A DNA stretch of 64,000 bases from Clostridiales bacterium Firm_11 (GTDB lineage Bacteria; Bacillota; Clostridia; Christensenellales; Aristaeellaceae): positions 1-64,000 of the forward strand of contig LVAQ01000005.1 in NCBI GenBank assembly GCA_001604105.1. The letters are read 5' to 3'. Of the stretch, positions 42,541-52,607 are shown one piece after another. Made by a program: the position numbers and the translations under genes. Each line of letters begins with the position of its first letter. Position 1 is the first letter of the stretch. A model generated the notes under the pieces. It was not told the origin of the DNA, searched no databases, and saw nothing but the letters and a program-made list of their open reading frames with translations.

Positions 42541-45500
42541 TTAGTCATAATCTTTCAGGCTTACGCTTACCATGGAACTGACCCCGCGCTCTTCCATGGC
42601 GACCCCGAACAGGGTATCGCAACGTTCCATCGTCCCCTTGCGGTGCGTAACCACCACAAACTGCGTGCCCTGTGAAAATTCCTTCAGGTAATCGGCAAAA
42701 TAGGTGATGTTCGCTTCGTCCAGCGCCGCCTCGATTTCATCCAGAATGCAGAAGGGCGTGGGTTTGAGCTTGAGCATTGCAAACAGGATGGCGATGGCCG
42801 TGAGCGCGCGCTCCCCGCCCGAAAACAGGCTCAGTATCTGCCGCTTCTTGCCCGGCGGCTGCACGATGATTTCGATGCCGCAGTTGAGCGGGTCTTCTTC
42901 ATCGGCGAGCCGTATCTCACCATGCCCGCCGCCAAACAGCCGTACGAAAGTTTCTTCAAAATAACCCTGCAACAGCCCGAACTGCCCTACGAACATTGTA
43001 CGCATATGGGTGAGCAGGTTTTGAATCAGCGTGGTGAGGTCGCTTTTGGCCTTGGTGAGATCATCCCGCTGTGTGGTGAGATCGTTGGCGCGTTCGTGGA
43101 GGATTGCGTATTCCTCAATGGCGCCAACATTCACATTGCCCATCTGTTTGATACGCTCGCGGATTTCCGCCGCGCGTTCTTCCGCGTCCGCTTCTGTAAA
43201 GCCCATGGGCAGTGCCGCGCTCGCGGTTTCGCCCTCGGCGGGGATGGAATCCGGCGCTGTTTGGGCTTGGGAATCGGTCGAATGCGGCGGCGTATCTCCT
43301 ACAGGCGATGCGGCTTCACGCTGCCTGCGTAGCATATATTCGGCATGCAATTCGCGTGCCCCTGCATAGGTTAGCTCATAGGTATCCCACAGCCGATCAT
43401 TGAGCTGCGCCATATCCGCTTTAACGCGCGTCAGGTTCATTTCCTGCCGGTGCAGGCGCTCGGTTGTTTTTTCATTGAGCGCGCGGCTGGCTTCAATCTC
43501 CGCTTGCAAATCGCGCAAGGCTTGCTGGGCTTCCGCGCGGCTGGCTTCGGTGGTTTCCACATCGGCCTTGGCACGGGTAACGGCCGCCTCGGCCAGCGCC
43601 ACCGCTTCGGCGGCGGCGCCGCGCGCCTGAAGCGCGTCGGCAACATCTGCCAGCGTTTGTTCGCGGGAGGCAAGCACCGCCTGTATGTCCTGTTGGCAGC
43701 TTTGGCTGTCCCCCAACAAACGGCGTTGATCGCGGCGGATGCGCTCGCAGTTGTGTTCGGCTTCCTGCAAGGCCAGCAGCGCTTTTGTATGCTCCTGCTG
43801 GGCGGCTTCCCGCTGACGGCGCGCTGTTTCCAGCTGCGCGCTTAAGGACTGGGTCGTTTCTTTCATGGCATCTGTATCCAGCTGTGCACGGCCGCTTTGT
43901 TCCTGAATGCGCGCCAGTTCCGCGGTCACATCCGCAATGCCCGCTTCCAGCTGTTCGATTGCCTGCTGCATGCCCGCTGTGGCCTGCGCGTGCTCGGTCA
44001 GCTCGCTTTGCGCGGTACGCTGCCGCTCGGTATCCCGCACCACGGCGATTTCCTGTTGCTTGAAGTCCTCCCGCGCGATGATGCGGCTTTCCCGCAATGC
44101 CTGCCGCCGTGCCTGCATGGCGGCAATCTCCTGAGCAAAGGCTTGCGCCTGCTCCTTTTGCGCGGAGATGGCGCTTTCCAGCTCCTTGATTTCCCGTTCC
44201 CGCCCCAGCAGGTTCTGCGCTTTCTGCTGTATGCTGCCGCCGGTCATGCTGCCCCCGGAGTGCATCACATCCCCCGCGAGGGTCACCAGCCGGAAGGTAT
44301 GCCCGCCTGCGCGCATGATCGCGATGCCGCTTTCCAGATCCTCCGCAATCACGGTACGTCCCAGCAGGTTTTCCATCACGGGACGGTAGCGTGCGTCAAA
44401 ACTGCACAGCTCACTGGCGACGCCTACGCAGCCCTTCATGGTGAGCACGCGCCGCTCGTTGCTGCTGAGCGTGCGGGCAGTCATGGCACGAAGGGGTAAA
44501 AAGGTTGCGCGTCCCAGCTTGTTTTGCCGCAGGTGGTCAATCAACCCCTTGGCATCCTGCTCGGTTTCGGTCACGATGTTCTGCATCGCGCCGCCCAGCG
44601 CCATATCCAGCGCGGTTTCATACGCCTTGGGTACGCTAAGCAGCATGGCGACCACATCATGCACGCCGCGCATGTTCTGCCTGCGCGCATGGGCAAGCGC
44701 CTGCCGTACGGGATACTGGTATCCCTCGTAGCCCTCCTGCAATTCCCGCAGGGTGGAAAGCCGTGTTTCACTGCCGCGCACCGCCTGCAAAAGCGCCTGT
44801 TCTTCGGCTTGTTTGGCTTGCAGGGCATCGGCGAGGGCGTGTGCTTCGCTCTCCAGCGCCTCTGCCTTTACGCGGCTTGTTTCAAACTGGACAAGCGAGC
44901 CCGCAAGGTTTCGCTTCGCCTCTTCCAGTGCGGCTTTGAGCGCCTGATCCTTCTGGGTCGCGCCCGCGAGCGTTTCGGCCAGCTCGCTGCGGCGAGCGGT
45001 CATGGTGGTGAGCATGGCGCTCTGCCGCGCCTGTGCGGTGCGCACATCCTGCATGTGATTCATGCTTTCAATGATGGCGCTTTTATGGGCGGATAGTTCT
45101 TCTTCCCAGCGATCCGCCTCCTGGGTGGCTGTGGCAGCGGCCTGTTCCCGCGCGGCCAGCGCTTGGCTGGCTGCTTCCTGTTGTTGCTGCGCAACGGCAA
45201 GCCCGCCGTCGGATTGCGTCATGGTGGCCTCAATGAGCGTAAGGCGTGCCTGTAGCGCGGATGCTTCGCTTTCCAGCCGCGCGGCGGTCTGCTGCCCGCT
45301 GGTAAGTCTGTTTTCCACATCCAGCGCCTGTTCCCGCGCGAGGTGAAGCGCATCGTTTTTGGAAAGCAAGGTAGCGTTGGCTTCTGAAAGCGCTTTTTGC
45401 AGGGCTTCCAGCCCCGCTTCCTTTGTTTCACGCTCGGCGAGCAGTTCGGCAAGCCGCGCTTCCAGCTCCGCCAGTTGATCACTGACGGCCAGCAAGGCAT

Positions 45501-46236
45501 CCTCCATGCTGGCGGTGCGGCTGGTAAGCCGCCCGATGCGCAGCAGGTATAGCTCTACGTCCAGCTCCTTCAGCGTTTCGGACAGCGCCAGATATTCCTT
45601 GGCTACCTCCGCCTGCTTTTCCAGCGGACGCAGTTGGCGGGTAAGCTCTTCCAGCACATCTTCCACACGCACCAGGTTTTCATCCGCGCGCTTGAGCCGC
45701 TGCTCGGCCTCTTCCTTGCGGGCGCGAAACCGGCTGATGCCTGCCGCCTCTTCAAACACCGCGCGGCGGTCTTCGCTGCGCTGGGAGAGAATCTCGTCAA
45801 TGCGCCCCTGCCCGATGATGGAGTAGCCTTCTCTGCCCACGCCAGTATCACGGAACAGATCCACGACATCCTTCAAGCGGCAGTTGGCGCCGTTCATCAG
45901 GTATTCGCTTTCCCCGCTGCGGTATACGCGGCGGGTGATGCTCACCTCGGCATAATCGACTGGAAGCCCGCCATCCGCGTTGTCAAACACGAGGGTGACC
46001 TCGCAGTAGTTCATGGACTTGCGTTGCTCCGTACCATTGAAAATCACATCCGCCATGCTGTTGCCGCGCAGGGTTTTGGCGCTCTGCTCCCCCAGCACCC
46101 AACGCACCGCATCGCTGATGTTGCTCTTGCCGCTTCCATTGGGGCCTACAATGCCCGTTACATTCTGCGGGAAGATGATCTGCGTTCGTTTGGCAAACGA
46201 CTTGAAGCCGTAGATTTCCAGCTTGCTAAGCCGCAT
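42541..46236 (-). CDS. smc: Chromosome segregation protein SMC
   Basis: 1,231 residues. It is the condensin ATPase that organises and segregates the nucleoid with ScpA and ScpB. Walker A is GPNGSGKSNISDAVRWVLG near the N-terminus, followed by long coiled coils, a hinge (about 500-660, with YEGYQYPVRQALAHA and VVAMLLSVPKAYETALDMA), a second coiled coil, the ABC signature LSLFSGGERALTA and Walker B FCILDEIEAALDEAN. An unusual low-complexity insertion (PPHSTDSQAQTAPDSIPAEG) lies in the C-terminal coil. Start ATG 46236 follows GGGGGAAG, and the gap to rnc is 14 bases. Confidence 0.97.
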   Translation of the reverse strand: MRLSKLEIYGFKSFAKRTQIIFPQNVTGIVGPNGSGKSNISDAVRWVLGEQSAKTLRGNSMADVIFNGTEQRKSMNYCEVTLVFDNADGGLPVDYAEVSITRRVYRSGESEYLMNGANCRLKDVVDLFRDTGVGREGYSIIGQGRIDEILSQRSEDRRAVFEEAAGISRFRARKEEAEQRLKRADENLVRVEDVLEELTRQLRPLEKQAEVAKEYLALSETLKELDVELYLLRIGRLTSRTASMEDALLAVSDQLAELEARLAELLAERETKEAGLEALQKALSEANATLLSKNDALHLAREQALDVENRLTSGQQTAARLESEASALQARLTLIEATMTQSDGGLAVAQQQQEAASQALAAREQAAATATQEADRWEEELSAHKSAIIESMNHMQDVRTAQARQSAMLTTMTARRSELAETLAGATQKDQALKAALEEAKRNLAGSLVQFETSRVKAEALESEAHALADALQAKQAEEQALLQAVRGSETRLSTLRELQEGYEGYQYPVRQALAHARRQNMRGVHDVVAMLLSVPKAYETALDMALGGAMQNIVTETEQDAKGLIDHLRQNKLGRATFLPLRAMTARTLSSNERRVLTMKGCVGVASELCSFDARYRPVMENLLGRTVIAEDLESGIAIMRAGGHTFRLVTLAGDVMHSGGSMTGGSIQQKAQNLLGREREIKELESAISAQKEQAQAFAQEIAAMQARRQALRESRIIAREDFKQQEIAVVRDTERQRTAQSELTEHAQATAGMQQAIEQLEAGIADVTAELARIQEQSGRAQLDTDAMKETTQSLSAQLETARRQREAAQQEHTKALLALQEAEHNCERIRRDQRRLLGDSQSCQQDIQAVLASREQTLADVADALQARGAAAEAVALAEAAVTRAKADVETTEASRAEAQQALRDLQAEIEASRALNEKTTERLHRQEMNLTRVKADMAQLNDRLWDTYELTYAGARELHAEYMLRRQREAASPVGDTPPHSTDSQAQTAPDSIPAEGETASAALPMGFTEADAEERAAEIRERIKQMGNVNVGAIEEYAILHERANDLTTQRDDLTKAKSDLTTLIQNLLTHMRTMFVGQFGLLQGYFEETFVRLFGGGHGEIRLADEEDPLNCGIEIIVQPPGKKRQILSLFSGGERALTAIAILFAMLKLKPTPFCILDEIEAALDEANITYFADYLKEFSQGTQFVVVTHRKGTMERCDTLFGVAMEERGVSSMVSVSLKDYD

Positions 46237-46250
46237 CTTCTTCCCCCTTA

Positions 46251-46913
46251 TCAGCGATCGGCATGGATGGCTTCCAGCGCGCTGCGCGCCGCCGCCTGCT
46301 CTGCTGCTTTTTTCGTGGCGCCCTCGCCGGTAGCTACGGGTGTGCCCCCGATGTGCACTTGCGTTACAAAACGCCTGTCATGCGCGGGGCCGGTTTCCGA
46401 AAGGAGCACATACTCCGGTAAACCCATTTCGTGCGCCTGCGTATAGGTTTGCAACAGGCCTTTATCATCGCGGCCACGCTTTTGGGACAGCGACTCTTCC
46501 TCCGCGTACAGGCGCAAAACCAGCGCGTGCGCGGCCTGTATGCCCCCGTCCAGATACACCGCGGCGATAACCGCTTCCATCGCGTCGGCTAAAATGCTGG
46601 GTTTCTGGCGGCCAAAGGTGCTTTCTTCCCCATGCCCCATGCGCAGCGCACGGCCAAGCCCGATGCTTTTGGCCAGATGACAGAGCGTCTCCTCGCATAC
46701 CAGGGTGGCTCGCCTTGCGGTTAGCTCGCCCTCCTGCCGATTGGCGTACTTGCGGTAAAGCAAATCACTGACGGCAAAGCCAAGCACCGCATCGCCAAGG
46801 AACTCCAGGCGCTGGTTATCGGTCGGCTCTTTGGTGGAGGGGTGGGTGAGCGCAAGCCTCAGCAGCGCCTCGTTTTGGAATTGATACTGGAGCGCATTTT
46901 GCAGCGCGCGCAT
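46251..46913 (-). CDS. rnc: Ribonuclease III
   Basis: About 220 residues. It cleaves double-stranded RNA in rRNA maturation and mRNA decay. The signature NQRLEFLGDAVLGFAVSDLL with its catalytic acidic residues is intact, and a second conserved acidic patch lies in PSILADAMEAVIAAVYLDGG. The C-terminal ~70 residues are a double-stranded RNA-binding domain (GEGATKKAAEQAAARSALE). AAAGGAG lies 9 bases before ATG 46913; an ATG at 46919 is only 3 bases from it. Confidence 0.96.
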   Translation of the reverse strand: MRALQNALQYQFQNEALLRLALTHPSTKEPTDNQRLEFLGDAVLGFAVSDLLYRKYANRQEGELTARRATLVCEETLCHLAKSIGLGRALRMGHGEESTFGRQKPSILADAMEAVIAAVYLDGGIQAAHALVLRLYAEEESLSQKRGRDDKGLLQTYTQAHEMGLPEYVLLSETGPAHDRRFVTQVHIGGTPVATGEGATKKAAEQAAARSALEAIHADR

Positions 46914-46958
46914 GGGCATGATCTCCTTTGCGCAAGTTTGGGGGCAAGGATGAAAGAA

Positions 46959-46978
46959 GGCGCTGATACGTCAGCGCC
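46959..46978 (-). terminator. Hairpin terminator downstream of acpP
   Basis: An 8-bp perfect stem GGCGCTGA/TCAGCGCC with a four-base loop. On the minus strand TTCTTTC follows. It separates acpP from rnc. Confidence 0.6.
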
Positions 46979-47030
46979 GCGCACATGGGATGCAAAATCA
47001 GGAGGCAAACGGGCATGGCGCGCAAACGCG

Positions 47031-47060
47031 CGGGCTTTGCCGCCACAGGCACAAAGCCCG
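47031..47060. promoter_or_regulatory. Second hairpin between acpP and rnc
   Basis: A 9-bp perfect stem CGGGCTTTG/CAAAGCCCG with a 12-base loop and no T-tract, 65 bases after the acpP stop codon. Probably protects the 3' end of the abundant acpP message. Confidence 0.5.
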
Positions 47061-47124
47061 ATGGCAGCCGCGCCCGTGCGCATGCGTGAAAGCACAGCGC
47101 GGCATGCCGATGAACCTGCCGTGT

Positions 47125-47352
47125 TTACTTGTGCTCTTCGATGTATTTGACCACATCGCCGACGGTTTTCAGGCTGAGGATTACCTCATCTTCCACCTCG
47201 ACCTCAAAGTGCTGTTCAAGCTCCAGAATCATCACCATCACGTTGGCGCTGTCGGCTTTGAGATCTTCCACCAGGCGGCTTTCCGGGGTGATGGTGGCCG
47301 CGTCCACCTGTAGCTGGGAAGCGATCATATCGCGAACCTGTTCAAATACCAT
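47125..47352 (-). CDS. acpP: Acyl carrier protein
   Basis: 75 residues, acidic. It carries growing acyl chains in fatty acid synthesis on a phosphopantetheine arm attached to the Ser in ADSANVMVM (usually DSL). Helix segments LELEQHFEVEVEDEVI and LKTVGDVVKYIEEHK are typical. AAGGAGG lies 7 bases before the ATG. It follows plsX, 39 bases downstream, in the same unit. Confidence 0.95.
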   Translation of the reverse strand: MVFEQVRDMIASQLQVDAATITPESRLVEDLKADSANVMVMILELEQHFEVEVEDEVILSLKTVGDVVKYIEEHK

Positions 47353-47391
47353 GGGGATACCTCCTTTGAATGCTTGATAGGGCTGGTATGC

Positions 47392-48420
47392 TTACTCCTG
47401 GGGGGCGGGTTCCGCCTCCGCAGAAACCAGACGCGAATGGATTTTGCCCACCACATCCGCCTTGACCATATCTACGGCTTGGCGGATGGAACAGGCGATG
47501 GCGTGGGCATTGCTGGAGCCGTGCGCTTTGATCACGTTCCCGCTTACGCCCAAAAGCGGCGCGCCGCCGACTTCGGTGTAATCCATGGCTTTCTTGACGC
47601 GCTTGAAGGCGGGCTTGGCCAGAAGGCCGCCGAGCTTGCCGCGAACATCCGCGGTGATTTCCTTTTTGATGATGCCCATCAGCGTGCCGGCAACGCCTTC
47701 CATGAACTTTAGGATCACATTGCCCACAAACCCGTCGCACACCACAACATCGGCCACATCGCCGGTGATATCGCGGCCTTCTACATTGCCGATGAAGTTG
47801 AGCCCGCTTGTTTCCAGCAAAGTATAGGCCGCCTTGGTGAGCGCGCAGCCTTTTTCACTCTCCGCGCCGTTGTTGACCAGCCCGATGCGGGGGTTTGCAA
47901 CGCCGCGCATGCCCTGCATGTAGGCATTGCCCATGAGCGCGAACTGCGCCAGGTACTCGGGGCGGCAATCCACATTCGCCCCGCAATCGATCAGCAGGAA
48001 AAAATCCTTGCCGTTGGGCAGCAGGGGGGCAAGGGCGGGGCGATCGATGCCGCGGATACGCCCGAGGCGGAACATGCCGCCCGCCAGCACCGCGCCGGTG
48101 GAGCCGGCGCTCACAAACGCGTCTACCTTCTTCTCTTTGAGCTTGAGCATGCCATCCACAATGGCGCTGCCTGTTTTTTTGCGAACTGCCATGACCGGGC
48201 TTTCTTCATTGGTGATGACCTCGGGGCAATCTGTTACCGTCAGGCGATTACGCAGGGCGGGGGCATCGGCGAACACGCGGTTTACCTCGGCGTTTACCGC
48301 GTTTGCAGGGCCAGCCAGCTCCAGCGTAAGCTCCGGATGGTTTTCAAGCGCTTCCCTTGCGCCCTCCACAGTCGCCTGGGGGGCATGATCTCCGCCGATC
48401 GCGTCCAAATAGATCTTCAT
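47392..48420 (-). CDS. plsX: Phosphate acyltransferase PlsX
   Basis: 342 residues. It converts acyl-ACP to acyl-phosphate at the start of phospholipid synthesis. It begins KIYLDAIGGDHAPQATVEGA and contains MAVRKKTGSAI, VSAGSTGAVLAGGMFRLGRI, LIDCGANVDCRPEYLAQFA and DVVVCDGFVGNVILKFMEG, all family signatures. GGAGG precedes the ATG. The adjacent acpP gene supplies its acyl carrier. Confidence 0.96.
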   Translation of the reverse strand: MKIYLDAIGGDHAPQATVEGAREALENHPELTLELAGPANAVNAEVNRVFADAPALRNRLTVTDCPEVITNEESPVMAVRKKTGSAIVDGMLKLKEKKVDAFVSAGSTGAVLAGGMFRLGRIRGIDRPALAPLLPNGKDFFLLIDCGANVDCRPEYLAQFALMGNAYMQGMRGVANPRIGLVNNGAESEKGCALTKAAYTLLETSGLNFIGNVEGRDITGDVADVVVCDGFVGNVILKFMEGVAGTLMGIIKKEITADVRGKLGGLLAKPAFKRVKKAMDYTEVGGAPLLGVSGNVIKAHGSSNAHAIACSIRQAVDMVKADVVGKIHSRLVSAEAEPAPQE

Positions 48421-48434
48421 GCGTTTCCTCCGCT

Positions 48435-51400
48435 CTAGTTAAGCTTGATGCCGTAAATGTAACTCTTATCCTTACCGGTGGTGGCAATCACCAGCACATC
48501 CCGATACACCGCCGGGGATGATTCGATGCTGCCTTCCAGCTGCATGGTGCTAAGCACCGTGCCGGTTTTCGCGTCAATCAAGCGCAGGGTGCCATCGCTT
48601 TCGCCCTGCACAATCCATGCATCGCCCGCGTCGCTGTATACGGCCACGGGGCTGGACACGCTGGGGCTTGCAAGCGGCAGGCTCCACTTGACGCTGCCTG
48701 TGGATTTGCTGAGCGCATACAACGTTGCGGCGCGCTTACCGTTGGTAACGGTAAAGTAGACCGTATCGCTCACCTTGTTTTGCCCCACAACGGGGCTTGC
48801 CAGCACGCCTACACTGGCTTCGGTGGTGTAGGTAAGATCCGGCACTTCAAAAGCCCAAAGCTCTTTGCCGGTAAGCGCGTCCAGTTTGCGGATGGTGCAA
48901 ACGCCGCTCCTGCCCTGATTGAGAATCGTATTGCCCGTATACAGGGATACGGTGGTGTCGTTTTCCATTTCCAGCGCGATGGTCGCATCCACATTATCGC
49001 CGGTATCCACCGCCCATACGGCGGTCAGGGTATTCACATCCACGCACTGTACGATGCCCGTTTGATCGCCAAAGTAGGCATAGCTGCCGTACATGGCGAT
49101 GGCCGCGTCAATGTTGGTGCTCTTTTCCTTTTGCTTGCTGGCAAGCCATGTGTAGCGTTGGTAAGCGGGGTCGATTTTCAGCGTCGCCAGAACATGGTCA
49201 AACGTATCGTTGGGCTCCATGGTGTAAAGGATGCCGTTTTGCCCGCCTACGATCATTGCGCCTGTATTCTTATCAAACAGGGGCGCGCCGTTCACGCCGC
49301 TGTAGTTGCTGCGCATCAGTTTTTCCTTGCCCTTGAGCATGGTAAGCTCTTTATCGTTGAGCAGATTGAAAAAATGCAGGCCGTTATCCACCGTTTTCTT
49401 AGCTAGAACGCTCAAGTGCTGCCCAACCGCCAGAATCGGCGAAGCGTTGGTTTGCAGGGAGAGCACGCCGTTGGAAGGCCAATCCATGGTGATGGCCTCG
49501 CGCGTTGCCTCGCCCGTAACCAGATCCAGGAAGTAGATTTTGCCGTTTTGCCCGCCCACGATGGTTTCTTTGAGCGCCTGCTTATTCTTGGCTTCATCAT
49601 TCAAGGCGAGGATGGCGCGCAGCTGCGTGGGCCATTTGATGATGAGCGGCTGCCCGGGCCAGCTGACGCCGGTAAGCGTGCTGGATTTTCCGCTGATGCT
49701 GCCTTCCATGGGCACTTTCCAGATTTCCGTGAGCGCCTTACTGGTCAGGTTCACAGTGCCATAGGCGGCGTTCTGACGGAGCGAATCGCCCCGGAAGGTC
49801 AGGATGCCGCTCTGTTCCCATACGGCGTACAGGGAGGGATCGTTGAGCACGATCTTATTGGCGCGTTCATAGGGACTCTTTTTGGTGGTACCTTCATACG
49901 CTACGGTAGTAAGCTTGATGGCCTGCGGATCAGCGGATTCATCCGCAGCCGCGGTCAGCAGCGGCAGGGGCGTCGGCTTGGGCGTCTCCTGCGCAACGGG
50001 CTCGGCGGTTGGTTCCGCCTGCGCGATGGCGGCAGGGGCAAGGGTTGCCTGAGCAACCGCGGTCTCCTGCGCCGCATCGTCCATGGATGCGTCCCCTGTG
50101 ATGTCGGAGCGCATATCTTCATCGTCGGTGCCGTCACTACCGATGAGTGTGTCATCCTCGGGCTGCTCCAGCGCAGCAAGGCTGCCAGCGTCAGACACAT
50201 CCGTTTCAGCAGTCAGGGTCACATCCACATCATAATCCGACTGGGTGAAGGTGAGATCCTGATCGGTCTGGTAACCGGCATAAAAGCTGCCGGTATAAGG
50301 ATCGGTCACCAGCGCGCTCAGGCTCCAGGAGCGGGTATACGCATCCTCGTCCACCAACGCGTCCATGTCACCCAGATACGCTTCGGTGATCACCATGCCG
50401 TAATCATTGACGATTTGCACGGCCGTTACATCTTTGCTGGTCACAACGGTAAAGCCAATGGCGGCCGGGGTTGTACCGCCCTTAGTATCCACGGTAAAGT
50501 CCTGCACGGGCGGGTCGGCCACGGCAGGGGGCTGGATGCTCACCGGCATATCAATGGTAACGCCGTCTTCCCACGTGCCATCTTTTTTCATGGCTTGCGC
50601 GGTAAAAGTGCCCTCATAGCCATCCTGACAGGCATAGCGGAGTGTCCAGATGTTGTTGAGGCTGTTTCTGGTCACCTCGCCGCCCAACATGCCGCTGTCC
50701 GTCAAGGTTTTGGCGAGGATCTCCACGCCGGATTCATCCACAATGCGGATATCCGTAACAGCGGTGGATGCCTGCACGTTAAAGACCAGCTCCACGGGCG
50801 CTACGCCTGTTGTGGGGCTCACGGTGATGCTTTTAACGCCTTCCTCCGCAGGGGAAATCAGGCTTTTCACGCCGTCGAAAACGCTCACGACCGCGCTTTT
50901 GATCTTGCTCATGGCCGTGTTTAGCCCGCTATCGGACGCGTCCCAATCGGGCAGGATGATGCCGGCCAGCAAGCCGCCCAGCACCAGAAGCACAATCACC
51001 AGAGGAATCAGCACGCCGCCGCGACGCGGGGGTTCGGCTTCATCCAGTTCATCTTCAAAATCATAGGGGGGACGCTCCACGGAGGCGCGTGGCTGCATTT
51101 CGGGATAGCCGCGGCGCGGGTCAAAGCGCAGGGGTTGCTCTGTTTCTTCTTCTGCGCGCATCTGGCGGCGCGGGTCAAGGCCGTTGGCTTCGGAACCCGC
51201 ATAGGCATCATCACGCGGGGGTCTGGCTTGTGCCATGCCCTGCGGGCGCTGTTGCGGGATGGGTCTGCCGTTGGCATCCAGCCGCACGGGCGGGCGCTGC
51301 CCTTGCCCGGGCATGCCTTGTGGACGCTGTTGCGGGATGGGTCTGCCATCGGCATCCAGCCGCACGGGCGGGCGTTGCCCTTGCGCCGGTGCGCCTTGCG

Positions 51401-52607
51401 GGCGCTGCTGCGGGATGGGTCTGCCATCGGCATCCAGCCGCACGGGCGGGCGCTGTCCCTGCCCGGGTGCGCCCTGCGGGCGTTGGGGCGGGATGGGTCT
51501 GCCGTTGGCGTCCAGCCGCACGGGCGGGCGTTGCCCTTGCCCGGGTGCGCCTTGCGGGCGCTGGGGGGCATGGGTGCTCTCGGCCGCGTCATACCCCGCT
51601 TGCCGCTGCGTGTCTGTATCCACGCTGTCCGCATCTGCCGCATCGGCATACGGGGCGAGTGAACGGCGCGCGCCGCTTTGGGGGAGGGCTGTGCGGGCGC
51701 CTGTATAGCGGCCGCCCGGCATGGCGGGGCGGCGGGATGGGCGGGGCGGCTCGCCTGCGGTTTGTTCTTCAAGCGAATCGGCCTGGGCGGTTTCGCTGTC
51801 GCCTGCTTCAAAGGGGTCAAACGTTGGGTGAATGCGCTCCCTGCCTTCGGGGGGCAATGTATGCTGGGGCGCGGTGCCGCGTCGCGAGGGGGAGACGTCG
51901 GCCGTGTTTTGGGGCATCGCAATGCTGGCCGCGGGCGGCGCTTCGGGCGAAAAATCCCGTGGAGCGCTGTCCTGCAGCTGGTTTGCAACCTCTTCGTGCC
52001 GTGCCGCGCGGGAGGTGCGGCGGCGGCGCGGTGTGCCGCTTTCGCTTTGGGGTGCGGCGGTATCTTCCTGTACAGGCGGAGCCTGCACTGGCATGTCAGG
52101 CTGGAAAGCGCTTTGCGGACGCCCGATGGTCTTATGCTTATTGACAAGCTGGCTGCCAATCGGCCTTGCGATGCGGGTGGGCGCATCTGCCCCCAAAGTG
52201 GCGAAGTCATCCTCCGTGCGCGCGCCATAAGGCGAAAAAGGGACGCGCCCCGCGCCCTGGCTGCCTGTCTCCGCGCCCGCATCCACGACGCCGAAAGTTT
52301 CCGGCGCGCTAAAGGAGGGGGGATTCGCACCAAAAGCCGACGCAGGGGTCGTAGGCTCCGGCTCACGCCGCATGCCTGCATCCGCGCGGGTGGTATCGGG
52401 TCTGCGCCAGGCGGAATAGTCCGGCACTGCGGGGGATTTGGGCGCAAAGGAAGCGTCCTCGTCATCCGCATCGGGCAGTGGCGCGCCGGTTCCCGCCGGG
52501 TTGATGGCGGGGTCGTCATAGGCCGCGAAGGGATCCTGCTGCCAGGGGTTCACATCTTCGGGGCGGCCTTTCGCCTTGCCAGGATCTTTGCCAAAATAAT
52601 CGCTCAA
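48435..52607 (-). CDS. Large membrane-anchored beta-propeller protein with tandem repeats
   Basis: About 1,390 residues. Residues 1 to about 530 are disordered, rich in Pro, Ala, Arg and Gln, and include about four copies of a 26-residue repeat (51233-51564). One membrane helix follows (VLIPLVIVLLVLGGLLAGII). Then come two Ig-like modules, a Thr/Glu-rich linker, and a C-terminal PQQ-like beta-propeller (WD-type blades such as TGKELWAFEVPDL and GSVKWSLPLASPSVSSPVAV). The N-terminus should face the cytoplasm and the propeller the outside. No ATG fits; TTG at 52607, with GGGAG about 9 bases upstream, begins SDYFGKDPGKAKG. An earlier frame start at 52712 is outside any ribosome site. The function is unknown; perhaps envelope assembly or sensing. 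It ends 14 bases before plsX. Confidence 0.82.
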   Translation of the reverse strand: MSDYFGKDPGKAKGRPEDVNPWQQDPFAAYDDPAINPAGTGAPLPDADDEDASFAPKSPAVPDYSAWRRPDTTRADAGMRREPEPTTPASAFGANPPSFSAPETFGVVDAGAETGSQGAGRVPFSPYGARTEDDFATLGADAPTRIARPIGSQLVNKHKTIGRPQSAFQPDMPVQAPPVQEDTAAPQSESGTPRRRRTSRAARHEEVANQLQDSAPRDFSPEAPPAASIAMPQNTADVSPSRRGTAPQHTLPPEGRERIHPTFDPFEAGDSETAQADSLEEQTAGEPPRPSRRPAMPGGRYTGARTALPQSGARRSLAPYADAADADSVDTDTQRQAGYDAAESTHAPQRPQGAPGQGQRPPVRLDANGRPIPPQRPQGAPGQGQRPPVRLDADGRPIPQQRPQGAPAQGQRPPVRLDADGRPIPQQRPQGMPGQGQRPPVRLDANGRPIPQQRPQGMAQARPPRDDAYAGSEANGLDPRRQMRAEEETEQPLRFDPRRGYPEMQPRASVERPPYDFEDELDEAEPPRRGGVLIPLVIVLLVLGGLLAGIILPDWDASDSGLNTAMSKIKSAVVSVFDGVKSLISPAEEGVKSITVSPTTGVAPVELVFNVQASTAVTDIRIVDESGVEILAKTLTDSGMLGGEVTRNSLNNIWTLRYACQDGYEGTFTAQAMKKDGTWEDGVTIDMPVSIQPPAVADPPVQDFTVDTKGGTTPAAIGFTVVTSKDVTAVQIVNDYGMVITEAYLGDMDALVDEDAYTRSWSLSALVTDPYTGSFYAGYQTDQDLTFTQSDYDVDVTLTAETDVSDAGSLAALEQPEDDTLIGSDGTDDEDMRSDITGDASMDDAAQETAVAQATLAPAAIAQAEPTAEPVAQETPKPTPLPLLTAAADESADPQAIKLTTVAYEGTTKKSPYERANKIVLNDPSLYAVWEQSGILTFRGDSLRQNAAYGTVNLTSKALTEIWKVPMEGSISGKSSTLTGVSWPGQPLIIKWPTQLRAILALNDEAKNKQALKETIVGGQNGKIYFLDLVTGEATREAITMDWPSNGVLSLQTNASPILAVGQHLSVLAKKTVDNGLHFFNLLNDKELTMLKGKEKLMRSNYSGVNGAPLFDKNTGAMIVGGQNGILYTMEPNDTFDHVLATLKIDPAYQRYTWLASKQKEKSTNIDAAIAMYGSYAYFGDQTGIVQCVDVNTLTAVWAVDTGDNVDATIALEMENDTTVSLYTGNTILNQGRSGVCTIRKLDALTGKELWAFEVPDLTYTTEASVGVLASPVVGQNKVSDTVYFTVTNGKRAATLYALSKSTGSVKWSLPLASPSVSSPVAVYSDAGDAWIVQGESDGTLRLIDAKTGTVLSTMQLEGSIESSPAVYRDVLVIATTGKDKSYIYGIKLN
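51233..51564 (-). repeat. Tandem 78-bp repeat inside the propeller gene
   Basis: About four full copies and a partial one of the 26-residue unit QRPQGAPGQGQRPPVRLDAN followed by GRPIPP, differing at a few positions. It lies in the cytosolic, disordered part and could change copy number by slippage without breaking the frame. Confidence 0.85.
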
